64,000 nt of DNA from Alteromonas sp. LOR (GTDB lineage: Bacteria; Pseudomonadota; Gammaproteobacteria; Enterobacterales; Alteromonadaceae), in the NCBI RefSeq assembly GCF_000753865.1, contig NZ_JQFW01000015.1, positions 615,916 through 679,915 of the forward strand, written 5' to 3'. The notes beneath the pieces are model-generated. The model did no database searches and was not told the origin of the DNA. It saw only the letters and a list, made by a program, of their open reading frames with translations. Below are positions 27,449 through 35,169 of this stretch, piece by piece (positions within the stretch are counted from its first letter, which is position 1; each line of letters starts with the position of its first letter). A program made the position numbers and the translations under genes.

Positions 27449-29217
27449 AGTACTTTTTCAACTCCACCAAAACGGACACCGCCAAAGGGATTAATGGTCA
27501 TTCCCTTAACTTCATTTCTGTAGGCTTGATAGCGATAGGCATGGGCAATTGGCACCAGCGGAAGTCGCTCATACATGAGTCTGTTCACTTGATGATAAAT
27601 AGCCCGTCGTTTATCGAGGTCTTCTGTTTTCAATGCCTCGTTAATAAGCCTATCATAATCCTCATCGCACCACATGGCCCTATTGGTGCCTGAGGGAATA
27701 GCGCCGCAGCTAAGCAGAGGGCGGTAAAAGTTATCGGGGTCGCCGTTATCCGCAGACCAACCTATCAATACCGAGTCGTGCAAACCTTCTTGTAGGTGGC
27801 GTCTAAACGTCTTCCAGTCATACGTGACTATGTTGGCTTCAACACCCACCTCTCGCAGATATCGCTGAATAAGTTCTGCCATCTTAATTGCATTGGGATT
27901 GTAGGCCCGTTCTACAGGCATAGCCCAAATCGTCATTGAAAAGCCCGGCTCAATGCCGGCTTCAGCAAGCAAGCTTCGCGCTAGCACAGGATTATACGCC
28001 GTATCGTCTGCATCGTTTTGATAAGCCCAGCTGGCGGCGGGTAACAGGCTCTTCGCACGAGATGCACTGTCAAAATACACCGCCTCTAACAACGTATTTT
28101 TATCGATAGCGAAAGCGAGTGCCCGTCTTACGTTTGGGTTATCAAAAGGAGGCCGCTGTGTGTTGAAGGCCCAAAACCCAATATTCAGTCCTGGTTTTTC
28201 TGCTAACGTGAGATCTTCTCTATTCCTGATTACTTCAAGCTCTGTTTGTGCAGGAAATGCAGTAGCGTCGCATTCTCCCGTCATCAGCTTAGCCAGGCGA
28301 AGTGAGCTACGGGGAGTAATATCAAAAATAAGTTGTTTTACGCTAGCGCTTGGGGCTTTTTCAACTGTCGCTTGATTGAGGTCTTCGCCGTTCGCAACAT
28401 TCTCTTCGGCAGAAAGATCTCGGTCGCTAGCCAAAATGCCATCACTACTTTCCTCAAGAGATTCGTCTTCAAGAGATTTGTCAGCTACATCTCCTTCAAG
28501 AGCACGCCAATAGTCCTCATGGTGGAGGTATTTGATGTAGCTATCTTTGCGAAAGCTATCAAACCGGTAGGGTCCGGTTCCAACCGGCAGCTGATCGATT
28601 TGGCTAGGATTACCTTGTTCGAAAAGTTGTGCCGCATATTCTTCGGATAATATGACGGCAAAGTCAGTGGCCAAATTGGCTAGAAATGAACTGTCTCGAC
28701 GCTTAAGAGTAATTTCAACGCGATAGCCATTCACTCGCGTTACGTCAGCAATGTTGTCTGCTAAACCTAAGCTTTCAAAATAGGGATAGCTGCCGCTTGA
28801 TACGTTGTGAAATGGATGAGATTCAAGTCTCCAACGATCGATACTGAATATGACATCGTTGGCATTAAAAGTACGGGTTGGCGTAAAAAAGTCGGTGGTG
28901 TGAAACGCAACGTCTCTTCGCAGTTGAAACGCATACGTTAAACCGTCTTCTGAGACCAACCAACTGCTTGCTAAACTTGGCACTATGCGGCCAGAGTCGG
29001 GATCGAAATCAAGTAGTCGGTCGTAAAGTTGATGGGAAGTGGCATCTGACGTTGTACTTGAGGTATCAAGCTGGGGATTAAAAGTAACCGGGTTACTTTC
29101 AGAACAATACACTACGCCAGTATTGTAAAAGGGCTGCTTGTTTTGCTTTGCACAGGACACCACAAGCAAGGCCGTGCCGGCGCAAACAGCAACGCGCTTT
29201 ATAACACTGCTCATCAT
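27445..29217 (-). CDS. sapA: SapA, peptide-binding lipoprotein
   Basis: 590 residues. Signal peptide with lipobox VVSC (Cys22), so it is probably a lipoprotein rather than a soluble periplasmic protein. SBP_bac_5 fold: VYCSESNPVTFNPQLDTSS, TFNANDVIFSIDRW, PVGTGPYRFDSF, FAIDKNTLLEAVY. Compared with enteric SapA, an acidic segment of about 50 residues (240-291, rich in Glu, Asp, Ser) interrupts the sequence between HEDYWRAL and SASVKQLIFDI. It is the first gene of sapABCDF and lies 93 nt downstream of pspF, a conserved neighbourhood. Confidence 0.93.
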   Translation of the reverse strand: MMSSVIKRVAVCAGTALLVVSCAKQNKQPFYNTGVVYCSESNPVTFNPQLDTSSTTSDATSHQLYDRLLDFDPDSGRIVPSLASSWLVSEDGLTYAFQLRRDVAFHTTDFFTPTRTFNANDVIFSIDRWRLESHPFHNVSSGSYPYFESLGLADNIADVTRVNGYRVEITLKRRDSSFLANLATDFAVILSEEYAAQLFEQGNPSQIDQLPVGTGPYRFDSFRKDSYIKYLHHEDYWRALEGDVADKSLEDESLEESSDGILASDRDLSAEENVANGEDLNQATVEKAPSASVKQLIFDITPRSSLRLAKLMTGECDATAFPAQTELEVIRNREDLTLAEKPGLNIGFWAFNTQRPPFDNPNVRRALAFAIDKNTLLEAVYFDSASRAKSLLPAASWAYQNDADDTAYNPVLARSLLAEAGIEPGFSMTIWAMPVERAYNPNAIKMAELIQRYLREVGVEANIVTYDWKTFRRHLQEGLHDSVLIGWSADNGDPDNFYRPLLSCGAIPSGTNRAMWCDEDYDRLINEALKTEDLDKRRAIYHQVNRLMYERLPLVPIAHAYRYQAYRNEVKGMTINPFGGVRFGGVEKVL

Positions 29218-29310
29218 TTTAATTGCCTCAATTTTTACGCCCCAGCCTTTGTGATTCAGTTTTTACGGTTCAGCCTTTGCGGATAAAGCCTTATGCAGCT
29301 GTCTATAAGC

Positions 29311-30480
29311 TCACGCTTCTAGGTCCTGCGCAGATGAATCTAACAGGTTGTACTTTTTCAAGTAACCCCTAAGCTGATGATACGTTAGGCTGAGTTTTTC
29401 TGCTGTTTTTTTCTGATTAAACTGACTATCTGATAACGCTTGCTTAATAATATCAATTTCAAACTGCTGTGAACGCTCTTTTAAATCGATAGGGTAGTCA
29501 ACGGCAATAGAATCTACCTTTGGTGAAAGCTCTCGGAAAGACTGCTCATCTGCAGCATTGCCTGTATTCTGCGGCAGTGTTTCTGAGTTCGCTGTGTCAT
29601 TTGCTGCATTATTTGCTGTGCTATTTGCTGTGTTGTGCGTTGAGGCTCTGTCTTGCGTTGAGACTCTATCCTGCGTTCGCATTCTATTTTTTGGCCTAAA
29701 CGCCGATTCAAAGGGGTCGAGTACAATTTCATGCACTGGCAGGTGAGGGTTATTCGTTCTGTATACAGCGCGCTCGACAACATTTTTAAGTTCACGAATA
29801 TTGCCAGGCCACTCATACTCGAGTAGCGTGCGTTTGGCTTTTTCGGTGAATCCGCTAAAAAGCTCCATTTCCAGCTCGCGAGCCATATTAATTGCGAAGT
29901 TTTCAGCTAGCATCATGATGTCTTCTCTTCTTTCGCGAAGAGGGGGAATAGTAATAACATCAAAGGCAAGGCGGTCGAGCAAGTCTGCTCTAAATTCGCC
30001 AGCATCAGCAAGGGCCGGGAGATCTTCATTTGTCGCTGCAATAAGGCGTACATCAGTTTTGACCGACTTACTGCCACCCACACGTTCAAATTCGCCATAT
30101 TCGACTACGCGAAGTAACTTCTCCTGAATAAGCCCTGATGTGTTTGCAAGTTCATCGAGAAAAAGCGTACCGTTATGAGCCACTTCGAAGCGGCCTTCGC
30201 GACGCTTAGCCGCTCCTGTAAATGCGCCCGCTTCATAACCAAAAAGCTCACTTTCTAAAAGGCTTTCATTCAGTGCAGCGCAATTGAGCTTGACGTAATT
30301 CTGGTCCCAGCGCTTCGATAAAAAATGCAAGCGAGCAGCAATTAGTTCTTTACCTGTCCCGCGTTCGCCGATAACTAGCACGGGTTTGTCTAAAGGGGCA
30401 ATTTGCGAAATTTGCTCTAAAACTTCTAAAAAGCTATTTGCTTGGCCTAGCAAATTATCTTGTTGGCGATATCGACTCAT
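29311..30480 (-). CDS. pspF: PspF, sigma-54-dependent activator of the phage-shock operon
   Basis: 389 residues from MSRYRQQDNLLGQANSFLEVLE; GAGAG precedes this ATG. AAA+ domain with Walker A GERGTGKE, the sigma-54 contact loop GAFTGA and Walker B TLFLDE; C-terminal Fis-type helix-turn-helix (NQKKTAEKLSLTYHQLRGYLKKY). As in other PspF proteins there is no sensory domain; PspA inhibits it directly. Odd feature: a repeat-rich linker (about 268-320: RTQD/STQD, then TAN repeats) between AAA+ and DNA-binding domains, longer than in E. coli PspF. Confidence 0.96.
   Translation of the reverse strand: MSRYRQQDNLLGQANSFLEVLEQISQIAPLDKPVLVIGERGTGKELIAARLHFLSKRWDQNYVKLNCAALNESLLESELFGYEAGAFTGAAKRREGRFEVAHNGTLFLDELANTSGLIQEKLLRVVEYGEFERVGGSKSVKTDVRLIAATNEDLPALADAGEFRADLLDRLAFDVITIPPLRERREDIMMLAENFAINMARELEMELFSGFTEKAKRTLLEYEWPGNIRELKNVVERAVYRTNNPHLPVHEIVLDPFESAFRPKNRMRTQDRVSTQDRASTHNTANSTANNAANDTANSETLPQNTGNAADEQSFRELSPKVDSIAVDYPIDLKERSQQFEIDIIKQALSDSQFNQKKTAEKLSLTYHQLRGYLKKYNLLDSSAQDLEA
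29593..29674. repeat. Two adjacent in-frame minisatellites inside pspF
   Basis: Three 12-bp units ending ATTTGC (29593-29604, 29605-29616, 29617-29628) are followed by two 18-bp units starting GTTGAG (29639-29656, 29657-29674). Both unit lengths are multiples of three, so copy changes keep the frame and only lengthen the linker. Confidence 0.85.
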
Positions 30481-30603
30481 TAAATCTCTCAATAGTTAGT
30501 CATTTCGACTAATAAATAGTGTAGAACAAAAAAAATTGATAAACGAGCATTATTTAAATTTAAAAAAAGGTTTTGTATTTAGGTACTTACGAGTTTGAGC
30601 AGA

Positions 30604-30621
30604 TTGGCAAGCATATTGAAT
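30604..30621 (+). promoter_or_regulatory. Sigma-54 promoter of pspABC
   Basis: TTGGCAAG followed by CATA and TTGAAT matches the -24/-12 consensus TGGCAC-N5-TTGCW with the exact 5-nt gap between TGGCAA (30605-30610) and TTGAAT (30616-30621). It resembles the E. coli pspA promoter and faces pspA. With pspF divergent, PspF sites should lie between 30481 and 30600. Confidence 0.85.
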
Positions 30622-30649
30622 ACTTTTCTATACAGAATTATTCAATATG
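30612..30649. repeat. 11-bp perfect inverted repeat over the -12 region of the psp promoter
   Basis: CATATTGAATA (30612-30622) and TATTCAATATG (30639-30649) are exact inverse copies with a 16-nt centre. The left arm contains the -12 element; the right arm lies in the early transcribed leader. Confidence 0.85.
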
Positions 30650-30707
30650 TCAGTCATAGTTTCACAAGAATACATGACGACCAGATTTTCATTAAGAGGT
30701 AATTATT

Positions 30708-31391
30708 ATGGGTATCTTTTCGCGTTTTACAGACATTGTGAACTCAAACATAAACTCATTATTAGATAAGGCGGAAGATCCTGAAAAGATGGTTCGTCTC
30801 ATCATTCAGGAAATGGAAGATACGTTAGTAGAGGTGCGCTCTGCTTCAGCTAAGACCCTTGCCAATAAAAAAGATATTGTCAGTCAAATAGCGAAGTACG
30901 AAAGTGACGCAGCTGACTGGCAGTCAAAAGCAGAGCTTGCACTGAGTAAGGATCGCGAAGACCTTGCAAGAGCGGCACTGCAAGAGAGGAAAAAGTCTGC
31001 AGAAGCAGCAGAGACATTAACCAAAGAATTGGCTATTGTTGATGCTCAGATCAGTAAACTGCAGGATGAAATTGGCCAGCTACAAGATAAGCTTGCTGAC
31101 GCCAAAAGCCGTCAAAAGACCATCATTATGCGTCAGAAAACAGCGAGCTCTCGTCTTGAAGTTAAGAAAACCTTGGACAGCACCAAAGTGGACAACGCAA
31201 TGGGGCGGTTCGAGCAATACGAGCGCAAAATTGATGACCTAGAGTCGCAGGTTGAATCTTATGACTTAGGTCAGAAGTCGCTGCAAGATGAATTTGCAGA
31301 GTTAGAAGCGGGTGACAAAGTAGACGACGAATTAGCAGCGTTGAAAGCAAAAATGCAAAACGCCAAGAAAGATACTGAAAAGTCTGAATAA
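30708..31391 (+). CDS. pspA: PspA, phage-shock membrane-stress effector
   Basis: 227 residues, almost all helical coiled coil, with the amphipathic N-terminus MGIFSRFTDIVNSNINSLLDKAEDPEKM. PspA (ESCRT-III/IM30 family) binds stressed inner membrane to limit proton leak and, when free, inhibits PspF. AGAGG is positioned 8 nt before the ATG. It is the first gene behind the sigma-54 promoter. Confidence 0.97.
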   Translation: MGIFSRFTDIVNSNINSLLDKAEDPEKMVRLIIQEMEDTLVEVRSASAKTLANKKDIVSQIAKYESDAADWQSKAELALSKDREDLARAALQERKKSAEAAETLTKELAIVDAQISKLQDEIGQLQDKLADAKSRQKTIIMRQKTASSRLEVKKTLDSTKVDNAMGRFEQYERKIDDLESQVESYDLGQKSLQDEFAELEAGDKVDDELAALKAKMQNAKKDTEKSE

Positions 31392-31405
31392 TAAAAAATA
31401 ACGAG

Positions 31406-31429
31406 CTGCTCCGACGTTATGCGGAGCAG
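31406..31429 (+). other. Hairpin between pspA and pspB
   Basis: CTGCTCCG (31406-31413) and CGGAGCAG (31422-31429) form a perfect 8-bp stem with an 8-nt loop and no T tract. It may protect the pspA 3' end after RNA processing, giving more PspA than PspB/PspC. Confidence 0.6.
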
Positions 31430-31458
31430 ACTGATCAGAGTTTGTAGGAGAATTCGAG

Positions 31459-31698
31459 ATGGAAGAAGGTATGATCGCAATTATTGTAATGCCACTAGTG
31501 GTTTTCACAATTTTTGTAGCACCCATATGGTTAATTTTGCACTATCGCAGCAAGAAACAAGTCAATCAGGGATTAAGTGCTGAAGAGTACGCAGCGTTGA
31601 GCACATTAGCCGATAAAGCGGAAAAAATGAGCGAGCGTATTGAGACATTAGAAGCGATTCTTGATAGCGAGGCTCCTGAGTGGAGGAATAGAGCATGA
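31459..31698 (+). CDS. pspB: PspB, phage-shock sensor partner
   Basis: 79 residues: one N-terminal membrane helix (about 5-27) and a cytoplasmic amphipathic/coiled-coil part ending WRNRA. With PspC it senses membrane stress and recruits PspA away from PspF. Its last codons overlap pspC as ATGA. Confidence 0.95.
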   Translation: MEEGMIAIIVMPLVVFTIFVAPIWLILHYRSKKQVNQGLSAEEYAALSTLADKAEKMSERIETLEAILDSEAPEWRNRA

Positions 31699-32144
31699 GA
31701 AACGGTAAGCAGCTCTACCGCAACCCGGAAAAGGCAAAAATAGCGGGTGTTTGTTCAGGTGTTGCAGAGTACTTCGGCTTAGAAACATGGTTAGTGAGAA
31801 TTTTAGTTGTCACAGGTTTCTTCCTTCTTGCTGGGCCTTTCATCTTTGTCGCCTACATTGCCGCGTGGTTTATTTTAGACAAAAAGCCAAAGCATTTGGA
31901 TAACGCACAGCCTACGCCTCAAGCTTTTTCACGGGGTAAAGGTTGGACAAACCCAAACCGTGGGCAGGTAAAAGAAACGAAGGTCGAGGTGAAGACTAAG
32001 GTGTGGCAGGCTGGCGAACCACCAAAACAAGCCTTTCACGATATTAGAAATCGATTTGAAAAAACAGAGAATCGATTACGTAAAATGGAAACCTATGTAA
32101 CGTCAAAAGAGTATCAGTTGAACAAAGAAATTAGTCGACTGTAA
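31695..32144 (+). CDS. pspC: PspC, phage-shock sensor
   Basis: 149 residues. PspC domain KIAGVCSGVAEYFGLETWLVRILVV with a membrane helix near 45-70, then a polar C-terminal tail with coiled-coil character. Translation is coupled to pspB by a 4-nt overlap. A strong terminator follows; pspD, ycjX and ycjF of other gammaproteobacteria are not here. Confidence 0.96.
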   Translation: MRNGKQLYRNPEKAKIAGVCSGVAEYFGLETWLVRILVVTGFFLLAGPFIFVAYIAAWFILDKKPKHLDNAQPTPQAFSRGKGWTNPNRGQVKETKVEVKTKVWQAGEPPKQAFHDIRNRFEKTENRLRKMETYVTSKEYQLNKEISRL

Positions 32145-32165
32145 GCCTGACCAATGTACTGATTG

Positions 32166-32192
32166 AAAACCACCCTTATGGGTGGTTTTTTA
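32166..32192 (+). terminator. Intrinsic terminator of pspABC
   Basis: AAAACCACCC (32166-32175) and GGGTGGTTTT (32180-32189) form a perfect stem with loop TTAT and trailing T. Confidence 0.93.
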
Positions 32193-32218
32193 ATTTATAT
32201 CATAGGGTTAGATTTTGA

Positions 32219-32236
32219 TGTAAAAACATTGTTACA
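32219..32236. promoter_or_regulatory. TyrR box upstream of phhA
   Basis: TGTAAA-N6-GTTACA matches the TyrR consensus TGTAAA-N6-TTTACA at all but one base. It lies about 100 nt before phhA, a suitable place for activation by the TyrR/PhhR protein encoded downstream. Confidence 0.75.
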
Positions 32237-32334
32237 GTGATCTTAGTGGCTCAATAGGGGCAAATGCTTCTCGTAAAGCGGTTTTTGGTTAGACTACAGT
32301 CCACGTAATTAGCAACTCATTGGTTTTAGAAGTT

Positions 32335-33135
32335 ATGCCAAAAACAACTCAATATGCATCGCGAGAATCTGACGGTAGCGGCCATATCGCCTGGTCGACA
32401 GAAGAAAACCAAATATGGTCAGAACTTTATTCAAGACAAATACCCTTGGTAAAAGAGCGCGCGTGTGACGAATACATCGAGGGTTTGAGATTGCTTAACT
32501 TGAGCGAAAACTGCATTCCTCAATTACCCGATATTAACCGTGTATTGCTAGAGAGAACCGGCTGGCAAACCGCAGAAGTACCTGCGTTAATTCCATTTGG
32601 TGAGTTTTTTCGTCTGCTAGCAAATAAGCAGTTTCCTGTGGCAACGTTTATTCGCTCACGTGAAGAGTTTGACTACCTGCAGGAGCCAGATATTTTTCAC
32701 GAAGTATTCGGGCATTGTCCACTACTGACTAACCCTGCGTTTGCGCACTTTACGCATACTTACGGAAAATTAGGGCTGGCAGCGAGTAAAGAAGATAGAA
32801 TTTATTTGGCGCGCCTTTACTGGTTTACCGTTGAGTTTGGCTTGGTGAAAGCCAAGAACGAGCTGAAGATTTACGGCGGAGGAATTCTCTCTTCACCGGG
32901 TGAAACTATTTATTCGCTAGACAGCGACGTACCAGTAAGAAAGCCACTCACCGCTACAGACGCATTAAGAACCCCTTATCGCATCGATATCATGCAGCCA
33001 CTGTATTACATTTTGCCAGAGTTTGACCATCTGTTTGAATTAGCGGAAATGGATATTATGGCGTTAGTAGAAAAAGCGAAGTCTCTTGGTTTGTTCGCAC
33101 CCTTGTTCGAACCAAAAGAGAAAAAGGCAGGCTAG
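32335..33135 (+). CDS. phhA: Phenylalanine 4-monooxygenase
   Basis: 266 residues from MPKTTQYASRESD; the frame also allows a TTG at 32320. Pterin-dependent hydroxylase converting phenylalanine to tyrosine. Iron ligands His122 and His127 (FHEVFGHCP) and Glu167 (FTVEFGL) are intact, and length matches bacterial single-domain enzymes. The usual partner phhB (pterin-4a-carbinolamine dehydratase) is not adjacent. The next gene is its likely regulator. Confidence 0.96.
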   Translation: MPKTTQYASRESDGSGHIAWSTEENQIWSELYSRQIPLVKERACDEYIEGLRLLNLSENCIPQLPDINRVLLERTGWQTAEVPALIPFGEFFRLLANKQFPVATFIRSREEFDYLQEPDIFHEVFGHCPLLTNPAFAHFTHTYGKLGLAASKEDRIYLARLYWFTVEFGLVKAKNELKIYGGGILSSPGETIYSLDSDVPVRKPLTATDALRTPYRIDIMQPLYYILPEFDHLFELAEMDIMALVEKAKSLGLFAPLFEPKEKKAG

Positions 33136-33221
33136 TTTTTGTGAACGGTCGCACAAAAGCGAAAAAGCATACTTAACAAAAAAGCATAAACAAAATACTG
33201 AATAAAAAGTATATCTGGCAG

Positions 33222-33248
33222 AAAGGAGACGACTCAGTCTCCTTTTTT
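33222..33248 (+). terminator. Intrinsic terminator of phhA
   Basis: AAAGGAGAC (33222-33230) and GTCTCCTTT (33237-33245) pair perfectly with a 6-nt loop and trailing T, so tyrR needs its own promoter. Confidence 0.92.
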
Positions 33249-33344
33249 ATTTGCACCAATTCGTATCCCACTGTTTACAAACTCACAGTTTTTTAATCTT
33301 TAGTAACAATTATCTTGTTATCTTTTTGTAAAAGTGTGATATCT

Positions 33345-33362
33345 TGTACATAAATCTTTACA
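33345..33362. promoter_or_regulatory. TyrR box upstream of tyrR
   Basis: TGTACA-N6-TTTACA differs from the TyrR consensus at one base and ends 16 nt before the tyrR start codon. This suggests repression of tyrR by its own product, as in E. coli. Confidence 0.7.
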
Positions 33363-33378
33363 ACAATATACATACCCT

Positions 33379-34935
33379 ATGCGCCTAGAAATCAGTTGTC
33401 AGGACCGCCTTGGTATCGCCCAAGATGTTCTGGATATTCTCGTGACTAAAGAAATAGACCTTCGGGGAATCGAAATAGACCCTGTGGGTAAAATCTTCCT
33501 CAATTTTCCTAATATAGAATTTGAAGACTTCCAGCATCTCATGCCTCAAATTCGTCGAATAGACGGTATAGACGACGTCAAGACCACGCTTTTTATGCCA
33601 GGGGAAAGAGAGAAGAATCAGCTTTCAGCAATACTACGCACGCTACCAGACCCTGTTTTCTCTGTTGATGCCAAAGGCAATATCTTACTGTGTAATGAAG
33701 CAGTAAGTGCTGGCTTAGAGCTTCCTGCCAGTGATATAGACGGAATGGAGATTGCCGAGGTTGTTAAAGGGTTTAACTTTACGAAGTGGATGGATGGAAA
33801 AAGTCCAGGCCCCCAATCTTCAAAGGTGAAGTTCATTCAGCAGGATTATCTGGCCGACATGCTGCCTATTACGGTAGCGGACGGAGAGAAGAAAAGTATC
33901 ATGGCTGGCGCGGTGGTCATTTTAAAATCCGAAATGCGCCTCGGCCAGCAGTTCACGGCATTTCACCAGTCGCCCACAGACAGTTTCGATCGTTTTGTAA
34001 CAGAGTCATCATTTATGAAACGCGCAGTTCACGAAGCCAAAAGAGTAGCGGACTTAGACGCACCTATCCTCATATTCGGTGAAACTGGCACAGGTAAAGA
34101 GATGATCGCGCGAGCTTGTCATCAATCAAGTCGTCGCAGTGAAGGGGCATTTTTAGCATTAAACTGTGCCTCGTTACCCGACAGTGTTGCAGAAACTGAG
34201 CTTTTTGGTTGTGCAGCAGGAACCTACAACCAGTCTAGCGGCAAAGTGGGCTTGCTCGAGCAAGCAAAGGGCGGCACCTTACTACTTGATGAAATTGCTG
34301 ATATGTCGTCGCAACTGCAAGCAAAACTATTAAGAGTGCTTGAAGACGGTGAGTTTAGACGCGTAGGGGATGTGGAGCCTGTCTCTGTAGATGTACGCTT
34401 TATTTGTACTACTTGCCGCGACTTAGGCCAACTGGTAGAAGAGGGGCGCTTTAGAAAAGAGCTGTATTATCGCTTAAACGTGTTAAGCCTAGTAATGCCG
34501 TCGCTCAAAGATAGGCGTCAAGATATTGTTCCTCTGGCAGAGTCTTTTATCTTGCAGCACAGTACCAAGCTGGGTCGACGACCTGCTAAGTTAAGTAAAT
34601 CTTGCGTCGACTTTTTGCAGCAATATCCTTGGCCAGGAAATGTGAGGCAGCTGCAAAACGCCCTTTATCGTGCGCTTTCCTTGCTCGATGGCAAAGAAAT
34701 AACCAAAGAAGATATTCAGCTTCCAAGCTGCGCCCCAAGCGTTACCTACATTGATGAGAATTTTGAGGGTACGCTGGATGAAGAAGTGAAGAAATTTGAG
34801 AAAGACTTATTAAAGCGTCTGTACCCGTTCTATCCCAGTACCAGGCAGCTTGCTAAAAAATTGGGCCTTAGTCATACCGCCATTGCCAATAAGCTGCGTG
34901 AATATGGCATTAATAAGGCGACAGTTAAACTGTAG
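33379..34935 (+). CDS. tyrR: TyrR/PhhR-type aromatic amino acid regulator
   Basis: 518 residues: N-terminal ACT domain (MRLEISCQDRLGIAQDVLDIL), PAS domain (about 75-185), AAA+ domain with Walker A GETGTGKE and Walker B LLLDE, and C-terminal helix-turn-helix (STRQLAKKLGLSHTAIANKLREYG). The sigma-54 contact motif GAFTGA is replaced (CAAGTYNQ), as in E. coli TyrR, so it works with sigma-70. No clear Shine-Dalgarno is seen. It probably controls phhA and perhaps fahA-maiA. Confidence 0.94.
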   Translation: MRLEISCQDRLGIAQDVLDILVTKEIDLRGIEIDPVGKIFLNFPNIEFEDFQHLMPQIRRIDGIDDVKTTLFMPGEREKNQLSAILRTLPDPVFSVDAKGNILLCNEAVSAGLELPASDIDGMEIAEVVKGFNFTKWMDGKSPGPQSSKVKFIQQDYLADMLPITVADGEKKSIMAGAVVILKSEMRLGQQFTAFHQSPTDSFDRFVTESSFMKRAVHEAKRVADLDAPILIFGETGTGKEMIARACHQSSRRSEGAFLALNCASLPDSVAETELFGCAAGTYNQSSGKVGLLEQAKGGTLLLDEIADMSSQLQAKLLRVLEDGEFRRVGDVEPVSVDVRFICTTCRDLGQLVEEGRFRKELYYRLNVLSLVMPSLKDRRQDIVPLAESFILQHSTKLGRRPAKLSKSCVDFLQQYPWPGNVRQLQNALYRALSLLDGKEITKEDIQLPSCAPSVTYIDENFEGTLDEEVKKFEKDLLKRLYPFYPSTRQLAKKLGLSHTAIANKLREYGINKATVKL

Positions 34936-34954
34936 AGCGCTCACTTTTCGTTGT

Positions 34955-34991
34955 TGCAAGTGTGTTGTGATAAGTTTACAACACCCTTGCA
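34955..34991. other. Long hairpin downstream of tyrR
   Basis: TGCAAG-T-GTGTTGT (34955-34968) pairs with ACAACAC-C-CTTGCA (34978-34991): 13 of 14 positions match around a 9-nt loop. There is no T tract, so it is an imperfect terminator at best; it could protect the tyrR 3' end. Confidence 0.6.
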
Positions 34992-35169
34992 GCTAGCGTC
35001 AGCAGGCAATTGCCAGCAATTCTCCCTTACGCCCCGTACATCCTTTCTTACAGCTTATTAAAACTTGTGGCTGTGCACACTTCTCTTTCCCCTACATGTA
35101 ATGGCATAACTGTACTTATACTTAAGCAAACGTGCCCTAATTTACTTAGTGCTTATCGAGGAAAAAAGA

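Noticed and set aside
33379..34935. Treating TyrR as a sigma-54 activator
   Set aside because: The AAA+ domain lacks GAFTGA, as in E. coli TyrR, which acts with sigma-70.
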